Made by a program: the position numbers and the translations under genes. DNA of 64,000 nt, from assembly GCA_020832555.1 (NCBI GenBank), contig JAFIEM010000004.1, positions 1 to 64,000 on the forward strand, read 5' to 3'. This stretch comes from Natronohydrobacter sp. Its GTDB lineage: Bacteria > Pseudomonadota > Alphaproteobacteria > Rhodobacterales > Rhodobacteraceae. This document shows positions 8,283-17,350 of this stretch, one piece after another (within the stretch, counting starts at the first letter, position 1; each line of letters opens with the position of its first letter). The notes beneath the pieces are model-generated. The model saw nothing but the letters and a program-made list of their open reading frames with translations, had not been told where the DNA came from and made no database searches.

Positions 8283-8914
8283 GCGGCTGGGCCTGTCAAT
8301 TCGTCGATGACATTCTGCCAGACCTGCACAGGTTGCGCGCCAGAGACAGCGTATTTGCCGTCAATGACGAAAAACGGAACACCGGAAATGCCGCGCGCGC
8401 GGGCCATTCGGTCGGCTTCGCGGATCAAAACCCTATCGGCATCCGAGGCGAGAAGCCGTGCGATCAGGCTCTGGTCGAGCCCGCTCTGGCGCGCGAGCTC
8501 CAGCAGGGTGTCGCGGTCCCCGATATCGCGCCCTTCGCGGAAATAGGCGCGAAAGAGAGCGCTGACCATGGCACTCTGGCGGCCCTCCAGCCCAGCCCAG
8601 TGAATAACGCGGTGCGCATCAAGCGTATTGGGCGTGCGGGTGATCGCGGGCAGGGCGAGCGAGAGACCGGCCTCCTCGGCGGCTTCGATCACCGGGCGAT
8701 GGGCGGCAATCACCGCCTGATCATCGCCGAATTTCAGCGCCATGTACTCTGCACGGTCCATGCCGTCCTGTGGCATGTCGGGATTGAGCTGGAACGGGTG
8801 CCAGCGGACCTCGAACGGATGATCGGGTCGCGACTCCAGGGCGCGGTCCAGCCGCGCCTTGCCTATGTAGCACCAAGGACAAATCGGGTCAGAGTAAATT
8901 TCAAGCGGGATCAT
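8279..8914 (-). CDS. DsbA-family thioredoxin-fold oxidoreductase (FrnE-like)
   Basis: A 211-residue cytoplasmic DsbA/FrnE-type protein without signal peptide. The active site CPWC is at residues 12-15 (SDPICPWCYIGK), the helical insertion runs about 60-165, and the cis-proline loop GISGVPFFVIDG is near the C-terminus. FrnE-type proteins act as cytoplasmic disulfide isomerases or in polyketide-like pathways; the role here is unknown. The start overlaps the ligase stop and the end overlaps the MFS start, each by four bases, so the three are translationally coupled. Confidence 0.88.
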   Translation of the reverse strand: MIPLEIYSDPICPWCYIGKARLDRALESRPDHPFEVRWHPFQLNPDMPQDGMDRAEYMALKFGDDQAVIAAHRPVIEAAEEAGLSLALPAITRTPNTLDAHRVIHWAGLEGRQSAMVSALFRAYFREGRDIGDRDTLLELARQSGLDQSLIARLLASDADRVLIREADRMARARGISGVPFFVIDGKYAVSGAQPVQVWQNVIDELTGPAA

Positions 8915-10422
8915 GTCTTTGCCTCGAAATCTTCGCGCAGGGCGCGGCGGGAAAGCTTGCCATTGGCGTTGCGCGGCAGGGTCTGACAATGGCGGTAGAG
9001 CCTTGGCTGCTTGTAGCGCGCCAGCCTTTCGGCGGCATGAGCGGTGAGCGTCGCTTCGGGCAGCGGTTCCGGGCCTGTGTAAAAGGCCGCGATCACATTC
9101 ACACCGTCGCGCACAGTGACTTCGGTGCAAGCGACCTCGGTGATGCCGGGATGGTCGGCCAGCGCGCGTTCGACTTCCAGCGGCGAGACGCGGAAGCCGC
9201 CAGCATTCATCATGTCATCGTCGCGCCCCAGATAGCTGACGGCACCATCTGTTGCCATCTGCGCGCGGTCGCCGGTCAGAAACCAGTCGCCCATGAGCGG
9301 AAGGGCAGGGCCCGTGGGCGTCAGATATCCCAGCATCAACCCCGGATCGCCGCGATGGATGGCGAGCACGCCAGCGTCGTTCCGGGCAACCGGCTGGCCG
9401 TCCGCGCCAATGATCGCAAGGCGGCGTCCGGGTTGCGGATAGCCTGCGCTGCCTGATGGCGCGGGGCGTGCAGGGCTGGCGGAGAGGTAGGTCGAGCATT
9501 CCGACATGCCAAGGGCCTCATATATTTCGCGCCCGGTTGCGTCGCGCCATGCGTCGCGCGTCACCTCTGGCAGTTTCTCGCCAGCCGACAGGCCGTGTCG
9601 CATGCGGGGCAGGTCCAGTTTGCGCCCGTCTTTCAGAAGCTGGCGATAGACGCCCGGCACGGCGGCGAAAATCGTTGCGTCAAAGCGTTTCAGCATCAGC
9701 CCGAGAGGTGCGCCTGCTTCGGGGATCAGCGCGGTTGCGCCAATGGCCCAAGGGTCCATCAGTCCGGTACCGAGCGTATACGTCCAGTTGAACGCGCCCG
9801 CATGCAGCATCCGGTCGTCAGGTGTCAGCCCATACCAGCCCTCCCACATCATCCGCCGCGCCCAGATTGCGCGATGGGCATGAACAACGGCGCGCGGGCT
9901 GCCGCCGCTGCCAGAAGTGTAGATGATATATCCGGGGCGTTCGGGATCGCCCATATGCCAGTCACAGGGGGGCAGGTCGTGCATGGCGCGCAATGCGTCC
10001 AGGGTCAGGACGGGGGCCGGGTGATCTGGCAGCGCCACGCCCTCACCCGCCAGCACCAGCGCCGGGTCGATTTCATGGGCGATGCGGGTGATTTCTGGCC
10101 CCGTGAGTTGGGTCGAGGTCGGCACCGGCACCAGCCCCGCGGCCAGTGCGCCCAGATAGGCGATGGGGAAATCGACCGAGTTGCCCAGCCGCAAGAGCAC
10201 GCGGTCGCCAGGGGTCAGCCCTGCACGCAACAGCCCGGTGCCGGTGCCGCGCACCGCCGCGATCAGCCGGGCATAGGACCAGCGCTCGGCCCCGCTGGCG
10301 CGGACGATCTGGAGCGCGATCTTGTCGGGTGTGGCACTTCCTGCATCCAGCACAAAGCGCGCCATGTTGAAGGGCGCGGGGCAGGCCGGGTGGGCGGTTG
10401 AGGGATCGGTCACGGACAACAT
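8911..10422 (-). CDS. Acyl-/aryl-CoA ligase family AMP-binding protein
   Basis: A class I adenylate-forming enzyme, 503 residues, that should activate a carboxylic acid to an acyl-adenylate and then a CoA thioester. The ATP loop YTSGSGGSPRAV (168-179) is present but has Arg where Lys is usual. GEKLPEVTRDAWRDATG, EALGMSECST, the TGDRAQM hinge region and the C-terminal catalytic lysine (NANGKLSRR, K489) are all seen. Overall layout resembles benzoate-CoA ligase and medium-chain acyl-CoA synthetases. It is first in an operon with DsbA-like and MFS genes and is divergent, across 63 bases, from an XRE-cupin regulator that probably controls it. Confidence 0.85.
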   Translation of the reverse strand: MLSVTDPSTAHPACPAPFNMARFVLDAGSATPDKIALQIVRASGAERWSYARLIAAVRGTGTGLLRAGLTPGDRVLLRLGNSVDFPIAYLGALAAGLVPVPTSTQLTGPEITRIAHEIDPALVLAGEGVALPDHPAPVLTLDALRAMHDLPPCDWHMGDPERPGYIIYTSGSGGSPRAVVHAHRAIWARRMMWEGWYGLTPDDRMLHAGAFNWTYTLGTGLMDPWAIGATALIPEAGAPLGLMLKRFDATIFAAVPGVYRQLLKDGRKLDLPRMRHGLSAGEKLPEVTRDAWRDATGREIYEALGMSECSTYLSASPARPAPSGSAGYPQPGRRLAIIGADGQPVARNDAGVLAIHRGDPGLMLGYLTPTGPALPLMGDWFLTGDRAQMATDGAVSYLGRDDDMMNAGGFRVSPLEVERALADHPGITEVACTEVTVRDGVNVIAAFYTGPEPLPEATLTAHAAERLARYKQPRLYRHCQTLPRNANGKLSRRALREDFEAKT

Positions 10423-10485
10423 GGCCCAGAGCTACGCCCGCCATCTGCCAGTTGCAAGCCCATGCGCCCAAGGCTATGGGGATGC

Positions 10486-11109
10486 ATGAGCGCGCGTGAT
10501 CCGAAATCCGTCCTGCAACTTGCCCGTGGTGGGGCGGCGATGGAGCCTGCCCATCCGATTGATCTGGCGGCGCGTGTGCGCGAGTTGCGCAAGGCACGCG
10601 GCTGGACGCTGGAGCAGGCCGCGAAATCGGCGGGGCTGGCGCGCTCGACGCTCTCCAAGATCGAAAACGGGCAGATGTCGCCCACTTATGATGCGCTCAA
10701 GAAGCTGGCGCTGGGTCTGGAAATTTCGGTGCCGCAGCTCTTCACCCCGCCCGAGCGCGCGCCTGCCAGCGGACGTATGGCGGTAACGCGCGGGGATGAG
10801 GGGCAGGCGCAGCCGACGCCGACTTATGACCACCGGCTGTTGGCAGGGCAACTGACCGCGAAGAAGATGCTGCCCTATCAGGCGCGGGTGCGCGCGCGAT
10901 CGATGGAGGATTTCGACGGCTGGGTGCGACACGGCGGCGAGGAATTCCTGTATGTGCTGACGGGGGAAATCCGGCTGTTTACCGAGTTCTACGCGCCGGT
11001 CGATATGAAGCGCGGGGACAGCGCCTATTATGATGCGAGCATGGGGCATAATGTCGTGTCGATCTCGCGCGAGGATGCGCAGATACTGTGGGTGACGTCG
11101 CTGGGGTGA
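10486..11109 (+). CDS. XRE-family regulator with C-terminal cupin domain
   Basis: A 207-residue transcription factor: helix-turn-helix at about 25-80 (VRELRKARGWTLEQAAKSAG, STLSKIENGQMSPTYDALKK) and a cupin ligand-binding barrel at about 125-205 (GGEEFLYVLTGEIRLFTEF, MGHNVVSISRED). XRE-cupin regulators typically sense a small metabolite and control a neighbouring catabolic or transport operon. Its divergent position to the ligase-DsbA-MFS operon makes that the likely target (inference). ATG 10486 is chosen; ATG 10462 or 10540 are alternatives, none with a strong ribosome site. Confidence 0.88.
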   Translation: MSARDPKSVLQLARGGAAMEPAHPIDLAARVRELRKARGWTLEQAAKSAGLARSTLSKIENGQMSPTYDALKKLALGLEISVPQLFTPPERAPASGRMAVTRGDEGQAQPTPTYDHRLLAGQLTAKKMLPYQARVRARSMEDFDGWVRHGGEEFLYVLTGEIRLFTEFYAPVDMKRGDSAYYDASMGHNVVSISREDAQILWVTSLG

Positions 11110-11149
11110 GGCAGGTTTCTTGCTCGCGTGCTTCAAGACAGGGATTACA

Positions 11150-11647
11150 GTGCCAGATCCGGAAATTCGTAAACTTGGTCAGGCCGATGTTCTTGTTTTC
11201 AAAAGGATAAGGCTAGAAGCGCTCCGGACAGAGCCAGCGTCCTTTGCAAGCTCGGCCGAGGACTGGGAACTCTATTCCGACGAAGACTGGCGCGAGCGCT
11301 TGCGGATGCCGGTATTTGTCGCGTTCCGATCCGGTGTTCCTGTCGGGATCATGGGGTTACTGCCGCAGCAGGCGCGCAAGATGAAGCATCGCGCCACGCT
11401 TATCATGGTATATGTCCGGGCGACTGAGCGGGGCACGGGTATAGCTGGGCGGCTGTTGGACACCATCGCCCGTTTCGCGGCAGAGAATGGAATTTCTCAG
11501 ATCGAACTGAACGTTAGCAGCAAGAACGCGCGTGCGATCCGCTTTTATGAACGGTGTGGATTTCGCGAAGCCGGGCTCATTCCCGCCGGGATGAGAGATC
11601 AGGGTCAGGACGTGGATGAGATCATCATGCTAAGGCGTTTGCCGTGA
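11150..11647 (+). CDS. GNAT-family N-acetyltransferase
   Basis: A 165-residue GNAT acetyltransferase using acetyl-CoA on an amine. Motif A reads VYVRATERGTGIAGRLLD (the R/Q-x-x-G-x-G/A loop) and motif B NVSSKNARAIRFYERCGF. The substrate is unknown; the GCN5-like layout with FASSAEDW near the N-terminus is common in resistance-like and small-molecule acetyltransferases. The start is set at GTG 11150, after AGGGA; a TTG 30 bases upstream is the other in-frame option. It is convergent with ppk. Confidence 0.82.
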   Translation: MPDPEIRKLGQADVLVFKRIRLEALRTEPASFASSAEDWELYSDEDWRERLRMPVFVAFRSGVPVGIMGLLPQQARKMKHRATLIMVYVRATERGTGIAGRLLDTIARFAAENGISQIELNVSSKNARAIRFYERCGFREAGLIPAGMRDQGQDVDEIIMLRRLP

Positions 11648-11679
11648 CGACGCCGCACTAAGGGTGCCGACCCCACCCC

Positions 11680-13911
11680 TCAATCATGCGTATGCGTCAG
11701 TTCCGGCACATCATCCTGACCGGCGGACCCGCGACCGGAGAGGGACGGGTTCTCCACGAAAAACCGGTGGCAGTTGAACAGCTTCCGCTCATCGCCGTCA
11801 GTGGGCAGCGTGCGGATTGCGGGGCCTACAGGGCGGATGATCCAGCTTTGTGCCTCGTCGGCCAGATTGGCGGCCATGACCTGCCGCACGATCTGTGCCT
11901 TGACGGTCGGGTTCAGGATTTCGACCAGTGTTTCCACCCGCCGCACCAGATTGCGGCCCATCCAGTCAGCAGAGGACATGAACACCCGTGCCTGATCCGA
12001 GGGCAGTTCTGCGCCATTGCCGAAGCAGACGATCCTGGAGTGTTCGAGGAAACGACCCACGACGGATTTGATGCGGATATTCTCGGACAGTCCTTCGATC
12101 CCAGGACGGATGCCGCAGATGCCGCGCACCACGAGGCTGATCTTCACACCCGCCCGTGATGCCGCATAGAGCGCGTCGATCACATCGGCGTCGATGATCG
12201 AGTTCATCTTGGCCCAGATCGCGGCAGGGCGACCGTTGCGCGCGTTTTCAGCCTCGGCCTCGATCAGCGAGATCAGGCGCGGTTTCAGGGACAGCGGCGA
12301 GATTGCGAGATTCTCCAGGCTGGCCGGTTCGGCATAGCCCGAGAGGTAGTTGAACACGCGCGTTGCGTCGCGCCCAAGTGCGGGATCGCAGGTGAACAGC
12401 GAGAGATCCGTATAGATGCGCGCGGTGATCGGGTGGTAATTGCCAGTGCCCCAATGGGTATAGGTCACAAGCCGGTCGCCCTCGCGCCGGACGACGGCGC
12501 TGATCTTGGCGTGGGTTTTGTAATTGACGAAACCGTAAACCACATGCGCGCCCGCGCGTTCCAGGCGGCGGGACTGTCGGATATTGGCGGCTTCGTCGAA
12601 ACGGGCCTTCAACTCCACCAGTGCGGTCACGGATTTCCCGGCCTCGGCGGCCTCGCAAAGCGCGGCAACGATGGGGCTGTCGCGCGAGGTGCGGTAGAGC
12701 GTCTGACGGATGGCCAGCACATCCGGGTCGCGCGCGGCCTGTTCGAGAAAGCGCACCACCATGTCGAAAGTCTCATAGGGGTGATGCAGCAGCATGTCTT
12801 TGTTGCGGATCGCGGCGAACATGTTCCCGCCATGATCCTGCACGCGTTCGGGCACGCGCGGCGTGAAGCTGGGCCATTGCAGATCGGCGCGCTCGTCCAG
12901 CACCAGCTCCTTGAGGGATGCGATGCCCATGATGCCATCGACCTCGATCACATCGGCTTCGGGCACGCCGAGTTCTTCCATCACGACCTCGCGCAGGCTG
13001 CGCGGGGCGCCAGCGGAAATCTTCATGCGCACCACTTCGCCGCGCCTGCGCCGCTTCAGCGCAACTTCAAATTCGCGCACGAGGTCTTCGGCCTCTTCCT
13101 CGACTTCCAGATCGCTGTCGCGCAAAACCGAGAAAGTACAGGAGCCCAGAAGCTTGTAACCCGGAAACAGGTTGTCGAGTTCGGCAATGATCAGTTCTTC
13201 CAGTGGCAACAGGCGGATAGGGTTGTGGCCCAGACGCAGAAAACGGTCGATCTGGCTGGGGATCGGCACCAGCGCATCCAGTTTGCGCCCGCGCTTGTCC
13301 TGCAATTCCAGCGCAAGGCAGAAGCCCGCATTCGGAATGAAGGGGAAGGGATGGGCAGGATCGATGGCGAGTGGCGAGAGGACCGGAAAGACCTGATTCA
13401 GAAAATAGCTGTTCACCGCATCGCGATCTTCTGTTGTCAGATCGGATTGCGACAGGATCGATATCCCTGCCTTGCCGAGTTCCGGGCGCAGAGTGGCCCA
13501 GACATCCTGTTGATAGTCCATCAGACGACGGGCGTCTTCATGGATCAGGACCAGTTGTTCTGACGGGCTGCGACCGTCATCCGAAGGCGTGGTGTTCCCC
13601 GCCCGTGCCAGTTCGCGCAGACCGGCAACGCGGACCGTGTAGAATTCGTCCAGATTCGTGGCGGAGATCGACAGGAAGCGCACCCGTTCCAGAAGCGGCA
13701 CACGGGGGTTCATTGCCTCTTCCAGCACGCGCCAGTTGAAGGCCAGCCACGACAGTTCGCGGTTGAAAAACCGTTCCGGCCCATTGGGATCAAAATTCTC
13801 CAGCTTTTGCGGGGTGGGGAAGGTACTGTGCAGGAAATCTGCTGACAGCGCCGTGTCAGGCGTCTCGATAACGGATAGGGGTTGGGGCGCGGTCATCTGG
13901 ATCAGGCTCAT
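11680..13911 (-). CDS. ppk1: Polyphosphate kinase 1
   Basis: Makes inorganic polyphosphate reversibly from ATP and attaches to the inner membrane. About 743 residues with the four PPK1 domains in order. The N-terminal domain begins near FFNRELSWLAFNWRVLEEA. The two catalytic phospholipase D-like domains carry the phosphorylated histidine in KTHAKISAVV (H467) and the second histidine in YTHWGTGNYH (H486). Their 19-residue spacing is the same as the E. coli pair H435/H454. The start is uncertain between ATG 13911 and 13896, neither having a good ribosome site. No ppx follows; the next gene is convergent. A polyphosphate-associated CHAD protein lies 5 kb away. Confidence 0.95.
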   Translation of the reverse strand: MSLIQMTAPQPLSVIETPDTALSADFLHSTFPTPQKLENFDPNGPERFFNRELSWLAFNWRVLEEAMNPRVPLLERVRFLSISATNLDEFYTVRVAGLRELARAGNTTPSDDGRSPSEQLVLIHEDARRLMDYQQDVWATLRPELGKAGISILSQSDLTTEDRDAVNSYFLNQVFPVLSPLAIDPAHPFPFIPNAGFCLALELQDKRGRKLDALVPIPSQIDRFLRLGHNPIRLLPLEELIIAELDNLFPGYKLLGSCTFSVLRDSDLEVEEEAEDLVREFEVALKRRRRGEVVRMKISAGAPRSLREVVMEELGVPEADVIEVDGIMGIASLKELVLDERADLQWPSFTPRVPERVQDHGGNMFAAIRNKDMLLHHPYETFDMVVRFLEQAARDPDVLAIRQTLYRTSRDSPIVAALCEAAEAGKSVTALVELKARFDEAANIRQSRRLERAGAHVVYGFVNYKTHAKISAVVRREGDRLVTYTHWGTGNYHPITARIYTDLSLFTCDPALGRDATRVFNYLSGYAEPASLENLAISPLSLKPRLISLIEAEAENARNGRPAAIWAKMNSIIDADVIDALYAASRAGVKISLVVRGICGIRPGIEGLSENIRIKSVVGRFLEHSRIVCFGNGAELPSDQARVFMSSADWMGRNLVRRVETLVEILNPTVKAQIVRQVMAANLADEAQSWIIRPVGPAIRTLPTDGDERKLFNCHRFFVENPSLSGRGSAGQDDVPELTHTHD

Positions 13912-13960
13912 GGCTGGGTTGGGACGAGGAAAGGCGTAAGGGACATCGGGTCGGGCGGGT

Positions 13961-14899
13961 TTACCGGCGGGCGTGTACGACGGGAACACCGTTTGCCGTC
14001 AGGGTCAGTCGCGACGCATCGGAATCCAGCAGATAGCCATCTATCATCAGCAAAGCAGCTGCAAAGGACCGTTCCTGATCGTCAAGCCCATCCGGGCAGG
14101 CCATCAAGGTGCTGGCGATGCGCCCAAAGGAGAGGATGCCACCGTGGCGACGATAGCCACCGATCAGGCGGTTGCATCCCACCGTTGCGCTGACGCGCCC
14201 ATCTGCGAAAAAGACCAGTTCGGTGCGCGAGGGAAATAGCGTGGGCTTGTCGTTGATCGCACTGATATTCCACACACCTTGGGTGAAATCGACCTCGGGG
14301 TGGGCAAGCATGCATTCGGACAGTTCAGCGCCGTCGATCTTCAGCAGGGCGGAATCGCCCTTCATGTGGATCGAACTTGCAGGGTTCGAAGGGTCGACAT
14401 AGAGGGCGCCCGAGGCGGCTGGCTGCGCGGTCATCGACAACACCTGTTCGTTCAGCCGCAAACGCACGGTGTCAGGCAGGAAACCGATTTCGACCAGCGT
14501 GTTTCCGCAAGCCAAGAGGGTGGCGAAGCCCATCTGCGGGGCTCTGAGTGCGCGGATGTTGCCGAGATCCAAGTCATCCGAACCCGTCGCGATCAGGCGC
14601 GGTTCGCTGAGCCAGAACATCTCGTCATCGGCCCTAAGTCCCACGCGCAGCACAAGGTCTATTTCGGCTGGCACCTCGATGCTGAAATCGAATGGACTCT
14701 GGCGACCTTCGCTGAGCGCGCGGCTCGGGACAAGCCCCTGATCCCCGGAGGTGGCGACATCTACAATGAGAGTGGTGTTTTCGGGCAGTGCCATGCGTTC
14801 CAGCACCATGACCTGCCCTGAAATTACGCGCATTTCCGTTGCTGTCGCGGGAAAGGCCAGCAGAGACAAGAAGATGATGATGAATGCGGGGAAACGCAT
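13961..14899 (-). CDS. Secreted YbaY-like plus META-domain protein
   Basis: A 312-residue exported protein. After a signal peptide (about 1-20, ending FPATA) comes a YbaY-like domain (about 22-120: ISGQVMVLERMALPENTTLI), typical of envelope lipoproteins, then a linker. A C-terminal META domain follows (about 195-305: GVWNISAINDKPTLF, TATVGCNRLIGGY-like and STLMACPDGLDDQE). A GGAGGGT site supports ATG 14899 over longer forms. The substrate or partner is unknown; both domains are associated with envelope stress proteins. It lies between hdaA and ppk1 on the same strand. Confidence 0.8.
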   Translation of the reverse strand: MRFPAFIIIFLSLLAFPATATEMRVISGQVMVLERMALPENTTLIVDVATSGDQGLVPSRALSEGRQSPFDFSIEVPAEIDLVLRVGLRADDEMFWLSEPRLIATGSDDLDLGNIRALRAPQMGFATLLACGNTLVEIGFLPDTVRLRLNEQVLSMTAQPAASGALYVDPSNPASSIHMKGDSALLKIDGAELSECMLAHPEVDFTQGVWNISAINDKPTLFPSRTELVFFADGRVSATVGCNRLIGGYRRHGGILSFGRIASTLMACPDGLDDQERSFAAALLMIDGYLLDSDASRLTLTANGVPVVHARR

Positions 14900-14985
14900 G
14901 GTCGTGACCCTCCGGTGCGAGAAAATGGATAATTCGAGACTAGGCGCGGCTGGGCCAAGACACAAGCGCGAAGCCCGAGCAAACT

Positions 14986-15690
14986 CTAGTCAAAGTCGAG
15001 TGACATTTGCATGACATCTGCCGCAAGCTGTCGTGAAATCGCGCATTTTCGTGCCAGAGACTCGGCATCTAGCTGCGCCACCAGTGCTTGCGCGGCAGCC
15101 AGTGAGCGTTCCATCCTGGGCAGAAGGAAGGGGATCAGCCGGTCTGAAATCCTGACTTGCCGATCCGCGAAGAGCTTTTCCAGAACCCCTGCCAGAAGCG
15201 CATCATCGGGGGCGGTGAGTGCGACATGCTGCGCGGCCTGAAGGCGAGAGAGCAGGTCGGGCAGGCTGAGGCCCCAGTCGCGCACCGGAGCGCGCGCCGC
15301 CAGCAGCAGGCGTCCGCCGCGTTCTGCGAGCATGTTGTGCAAGTGAAAAGCTGCAGTTTCCAGTGTGGCAGATGCAGAAAGTTCATTGGCATTGTCCAAA
15401 GCGACGGCACCGGTTTCCGTGAGTGCCGCCAGATCGGCCTGTGCAAGATCGCGCGCGTTCAGGCGCTGCGCGCCTGTCGCGCCGGACCAGATATGCAGAA
15501 GATGTGTCTTCCCACTGCCCTGCGGTCCGGTCAGCACCAGTTTGCCTGCGGGCCAGGTCGCACCGCTCCAGCCTTCTGCGCTGAGGGTCGCCAGGGCCTG
15601 CGCGTTACACGGGGCCGCGATGAAACTGTCGCGCGCAAGATCTGCGGGCAAGGCCATCGTCAAGGGCATCTGTCGCGGGTTTCGGATCAT
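14986..15690 (-). CDS. hdaA: DnaA-regulatory inactivator homologue HdaA
   Basis: A 234-residue DnaA-like AAA+ protein without DnaA's DNA-binding domain. By family knowledge HdaA, bound to the DNA-loaded sliding clamp, stimulates hydrolysis of DnaA-ATP and prevents over-initiation. Seen: an N-terminal clamp-binding-like motif QMPLTM (residues 7-12), Walker A GPQGSGKTH, and a Walker B/sensor region in which AVALDNANEL replaces the canonical DE acidic pair, as is common in Hda proteins. It overlaps the upstream permease by four bases. This permease-hdaA order is common in Rhodobacterales. Confidence 0.9.
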   Translation of the reverse strand: MIRNPRQMPLTMALPADLARDSFIAAPCNAQALATLSAEGWSGATWPAGKLVLTGPQGSGKTHLLHIWSGATGAQRLNARDLAQADLAALTETGAVALDNANELSASATLETAAFHLHNMLAERGGRLLLAARAPVRDWGLSLPDLLSRLQAAQHVALTAPDDALLAGVLEKLFADRQVRISDRLIPFLLPRMERSLAAAQALVAQLDAESLARKCAISRQLAADVMQMSLDFD

Positions 15691-16772
15691 GCTTGCGGGT
15701 CGTCCTGTGACTCCGGGGGCGGCGTGGTTGATTTGTAGAGCGCGCTGTTTTGGTATTGTTCCAGACCGAAGCGCACCAGCACGCCCACCGAGGCCGCGAC
15801 AGGCACTGCGATCAACATGCCGGTGAAGCCGAACAGCATCCCGAATGCCGAGACAGCGAAGAGAAGCCAGACCGGGTGCAGGCGCACGGAATTGCCGACG
15901 ATGCGCGGCACGAGGATATTGCCTTCGAGCACCTGACCGATGGCAAAGATCACGATCACGGCCCCTATGCTGGCGGGCATGCCCCAGAACTGCCATAGCG
16001 CCACGCCGATTGCGAGCACTCCGCCCACAATCGCGCCAATATAGGGGATGAAGGAGATCAGACCCGCCACGACCCCGATGGCCAGCCCGAATTGCAACCC
16101 GACCAGACCCAGAGCGACAGCATAATAGGCCGCAAGGATCAGGCAGACCGTGACCTGTCCGCGCACAAAACCGGCAATCGCTCTGTCGATATCCGCCGCA
16201 AGTGCGCGGATCGTCGGTGCGTGCTGGCGCGGCAACAGGTCATCGACGCCCGCAACGACGCGCGGCCAGTCGAGCATCAGATAAAAGGCCACGACCGGCG
16301 TGATGACCAGGAAGACGACCGCGCTCACGATGCTTGAGACCGAGCGCCAGACCCCTTCGGCAAGCGCTGCGCCACGATCACGGATGGCCTCGCCGAGTTT
16401 GAGCAGGGACGTGTCGAGTGCGTTTTCGAACGCGGCGATGTCGGGGAAGCGGGCGCTGATGGTTTCTTGCAGACCGCTGAGCAATTCCGGGGTGGCTTCC
16501 GTGAACTGAACCGCTTGTGCGACCACGGCAGGCATGATGAGCAGCAACGCCAGCACGATAATGCCAAGCGCTGACGCCATCAGCGTGGTCACTGCGAGTG
16601 GACGCGGCAGACCGATGGCGGTCAGGCGTATGACCAGCGGATTGAGAAAATAGGCGATAGCGGCCCCGGTGACAAAGGGCAGAAGCGCCGGGCCCAGTGC
16701 CCAGAGGATAAGTGCGAGGACAAGTGCCGCAATGGCCCAGTACCGCAGTTGTATTTCAGGCGACAGGGCCAT
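15687..16772 (-). CDS. AI-2E family transporter (PerM/YdiK-like)
   Basis: A 361-residue inner-membrane protein with about eight helices: two hairpins at the N-terminus, a long amphipathic soluble segment (about 70-150), then LVFLVITPVVAFYLMLDWPR and the conserved GLISFIPYIGAIVGG. The AI-2E (PerM) family includes exporters of autoinducer-2 and Na+/H+ antiporter-like members; the substrate here is unknown. It precedes hdaA with a 4-base overlap, so both are probably co-transcribed. Confidence 0.87.
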   Translation of the reverse strand: MALSPEIQLRYWAIAALVLALILWALGPALLPFVTGAAIAYFLNPLVIRLTAIGLPRPLAVTTLMASALGIIVLALLLIMPAVVAQAVQFTEATPELLSGLQETISARFPDIAAFENALDTSLLKLGEAIRDRGAALAEGVWRSVSSIVSAVVFLVITPVVAFYLMLDWPRVVAGVDDLLPRQHAPTIRALAADIDRAIAGFVRGQVTVCLILAAYYAVALGLVGLQFGLAIGVVAGLISFIPYIGAIVGGVLAIGVALWQFWGMPASIGAVIVIFAIGQVLEGNILVPRIVGNSVRLHPVWLLFAVSAFGMLFGFTGMLIAVPVAASVGVLVRFGLEQYQNSALYKSTTPPPESQDDPQA

Positions 16773-16819
16773 GCGCTTGCCTTTGGTCAGGTTTCACTCA
16801 GAACCATGTCGGGTTCACT

Positions 16820-17242
16820 TCACAACTGCATATGCCGTGCGCGCGCCCCGCGTTCAATGGCCGCCGCATGGAGACGGTCGATTTGCAGTTCGTGGCGGAT
16901 TTCTTCCAGCAGACGCAATTCGCTTTGCGCAAGCTTTCCATCGGCAGCCGCCACATCGCAGGCCAGCGCATAGGCTGTTTCCACAAGCTTTTCGGGCAGG
17001 CTCTCGCGAACCAGACCAAAGAGGGCATCCAGCCCGTCTTCTTCTTCAAGCAGATCAAAGACCGTCTGGGCGATGGTCTTGATGCGGTCTGCGTCATATT
17101 CTGCGAAGATGGGCAGGTGATTGACCAGTGCCTGAATCGCGACGAGTTCGGCTGTTCGAATTTGCATATCTGCTGCCGAGACGGCGATCATCACGGCAAC
17201 AAGGCTGTCCTGCGGTGACATTGGGTGTGGCAAAGGGGCCAT
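16820..17242 (-). CDS. TerB-like helical protein
   Basis: A 140-residue all-helical protein matching the TerB/DUF533 fold: two repeats built around an acidic turn, VSAADMQIRTAELVAI and VAAADGKLAQSELRLLEEI, each with D/E positions able to bind a metal. TerB-family proteins are found in tellurite clusters but also widely as stand-alone genes; no other ter gene is here, so a tellurite role should not be assumed. ATG 17242 follows AAGGAAAGACCG; a TTG five codons upstream is not preferred. Confidence 0.75.
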   Translation of the reverse strand: MAPLPHPMSPQDSLVAVMIAVSAADMQIRTAELVAIQALVNHLPIFAEYDADRIKTIAQTVFDLLEEEDGLDALFGLVRESLPEKLVETAYALACDVAAADGKLAQSELRLLEEIRHELQIDRLHAAAIERGARARHMQL

Positions 17243-17350
17243 CGGTCTTTCCTTCAAGGGTGTTTGAGCGCCAGATTATTGACGGCGCTGGGCAGGAGCA
17301 ATAGGAAGCGGCGTCTATGTCAACCCCCCACAGAGAAGTGACCCAAACCT

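Noticed and set aside
16820..17242. Tellurite resistance function for the TerB-like gene
   Set aside because: No other ter genes nearby; the fold alone does not support that phenotype.
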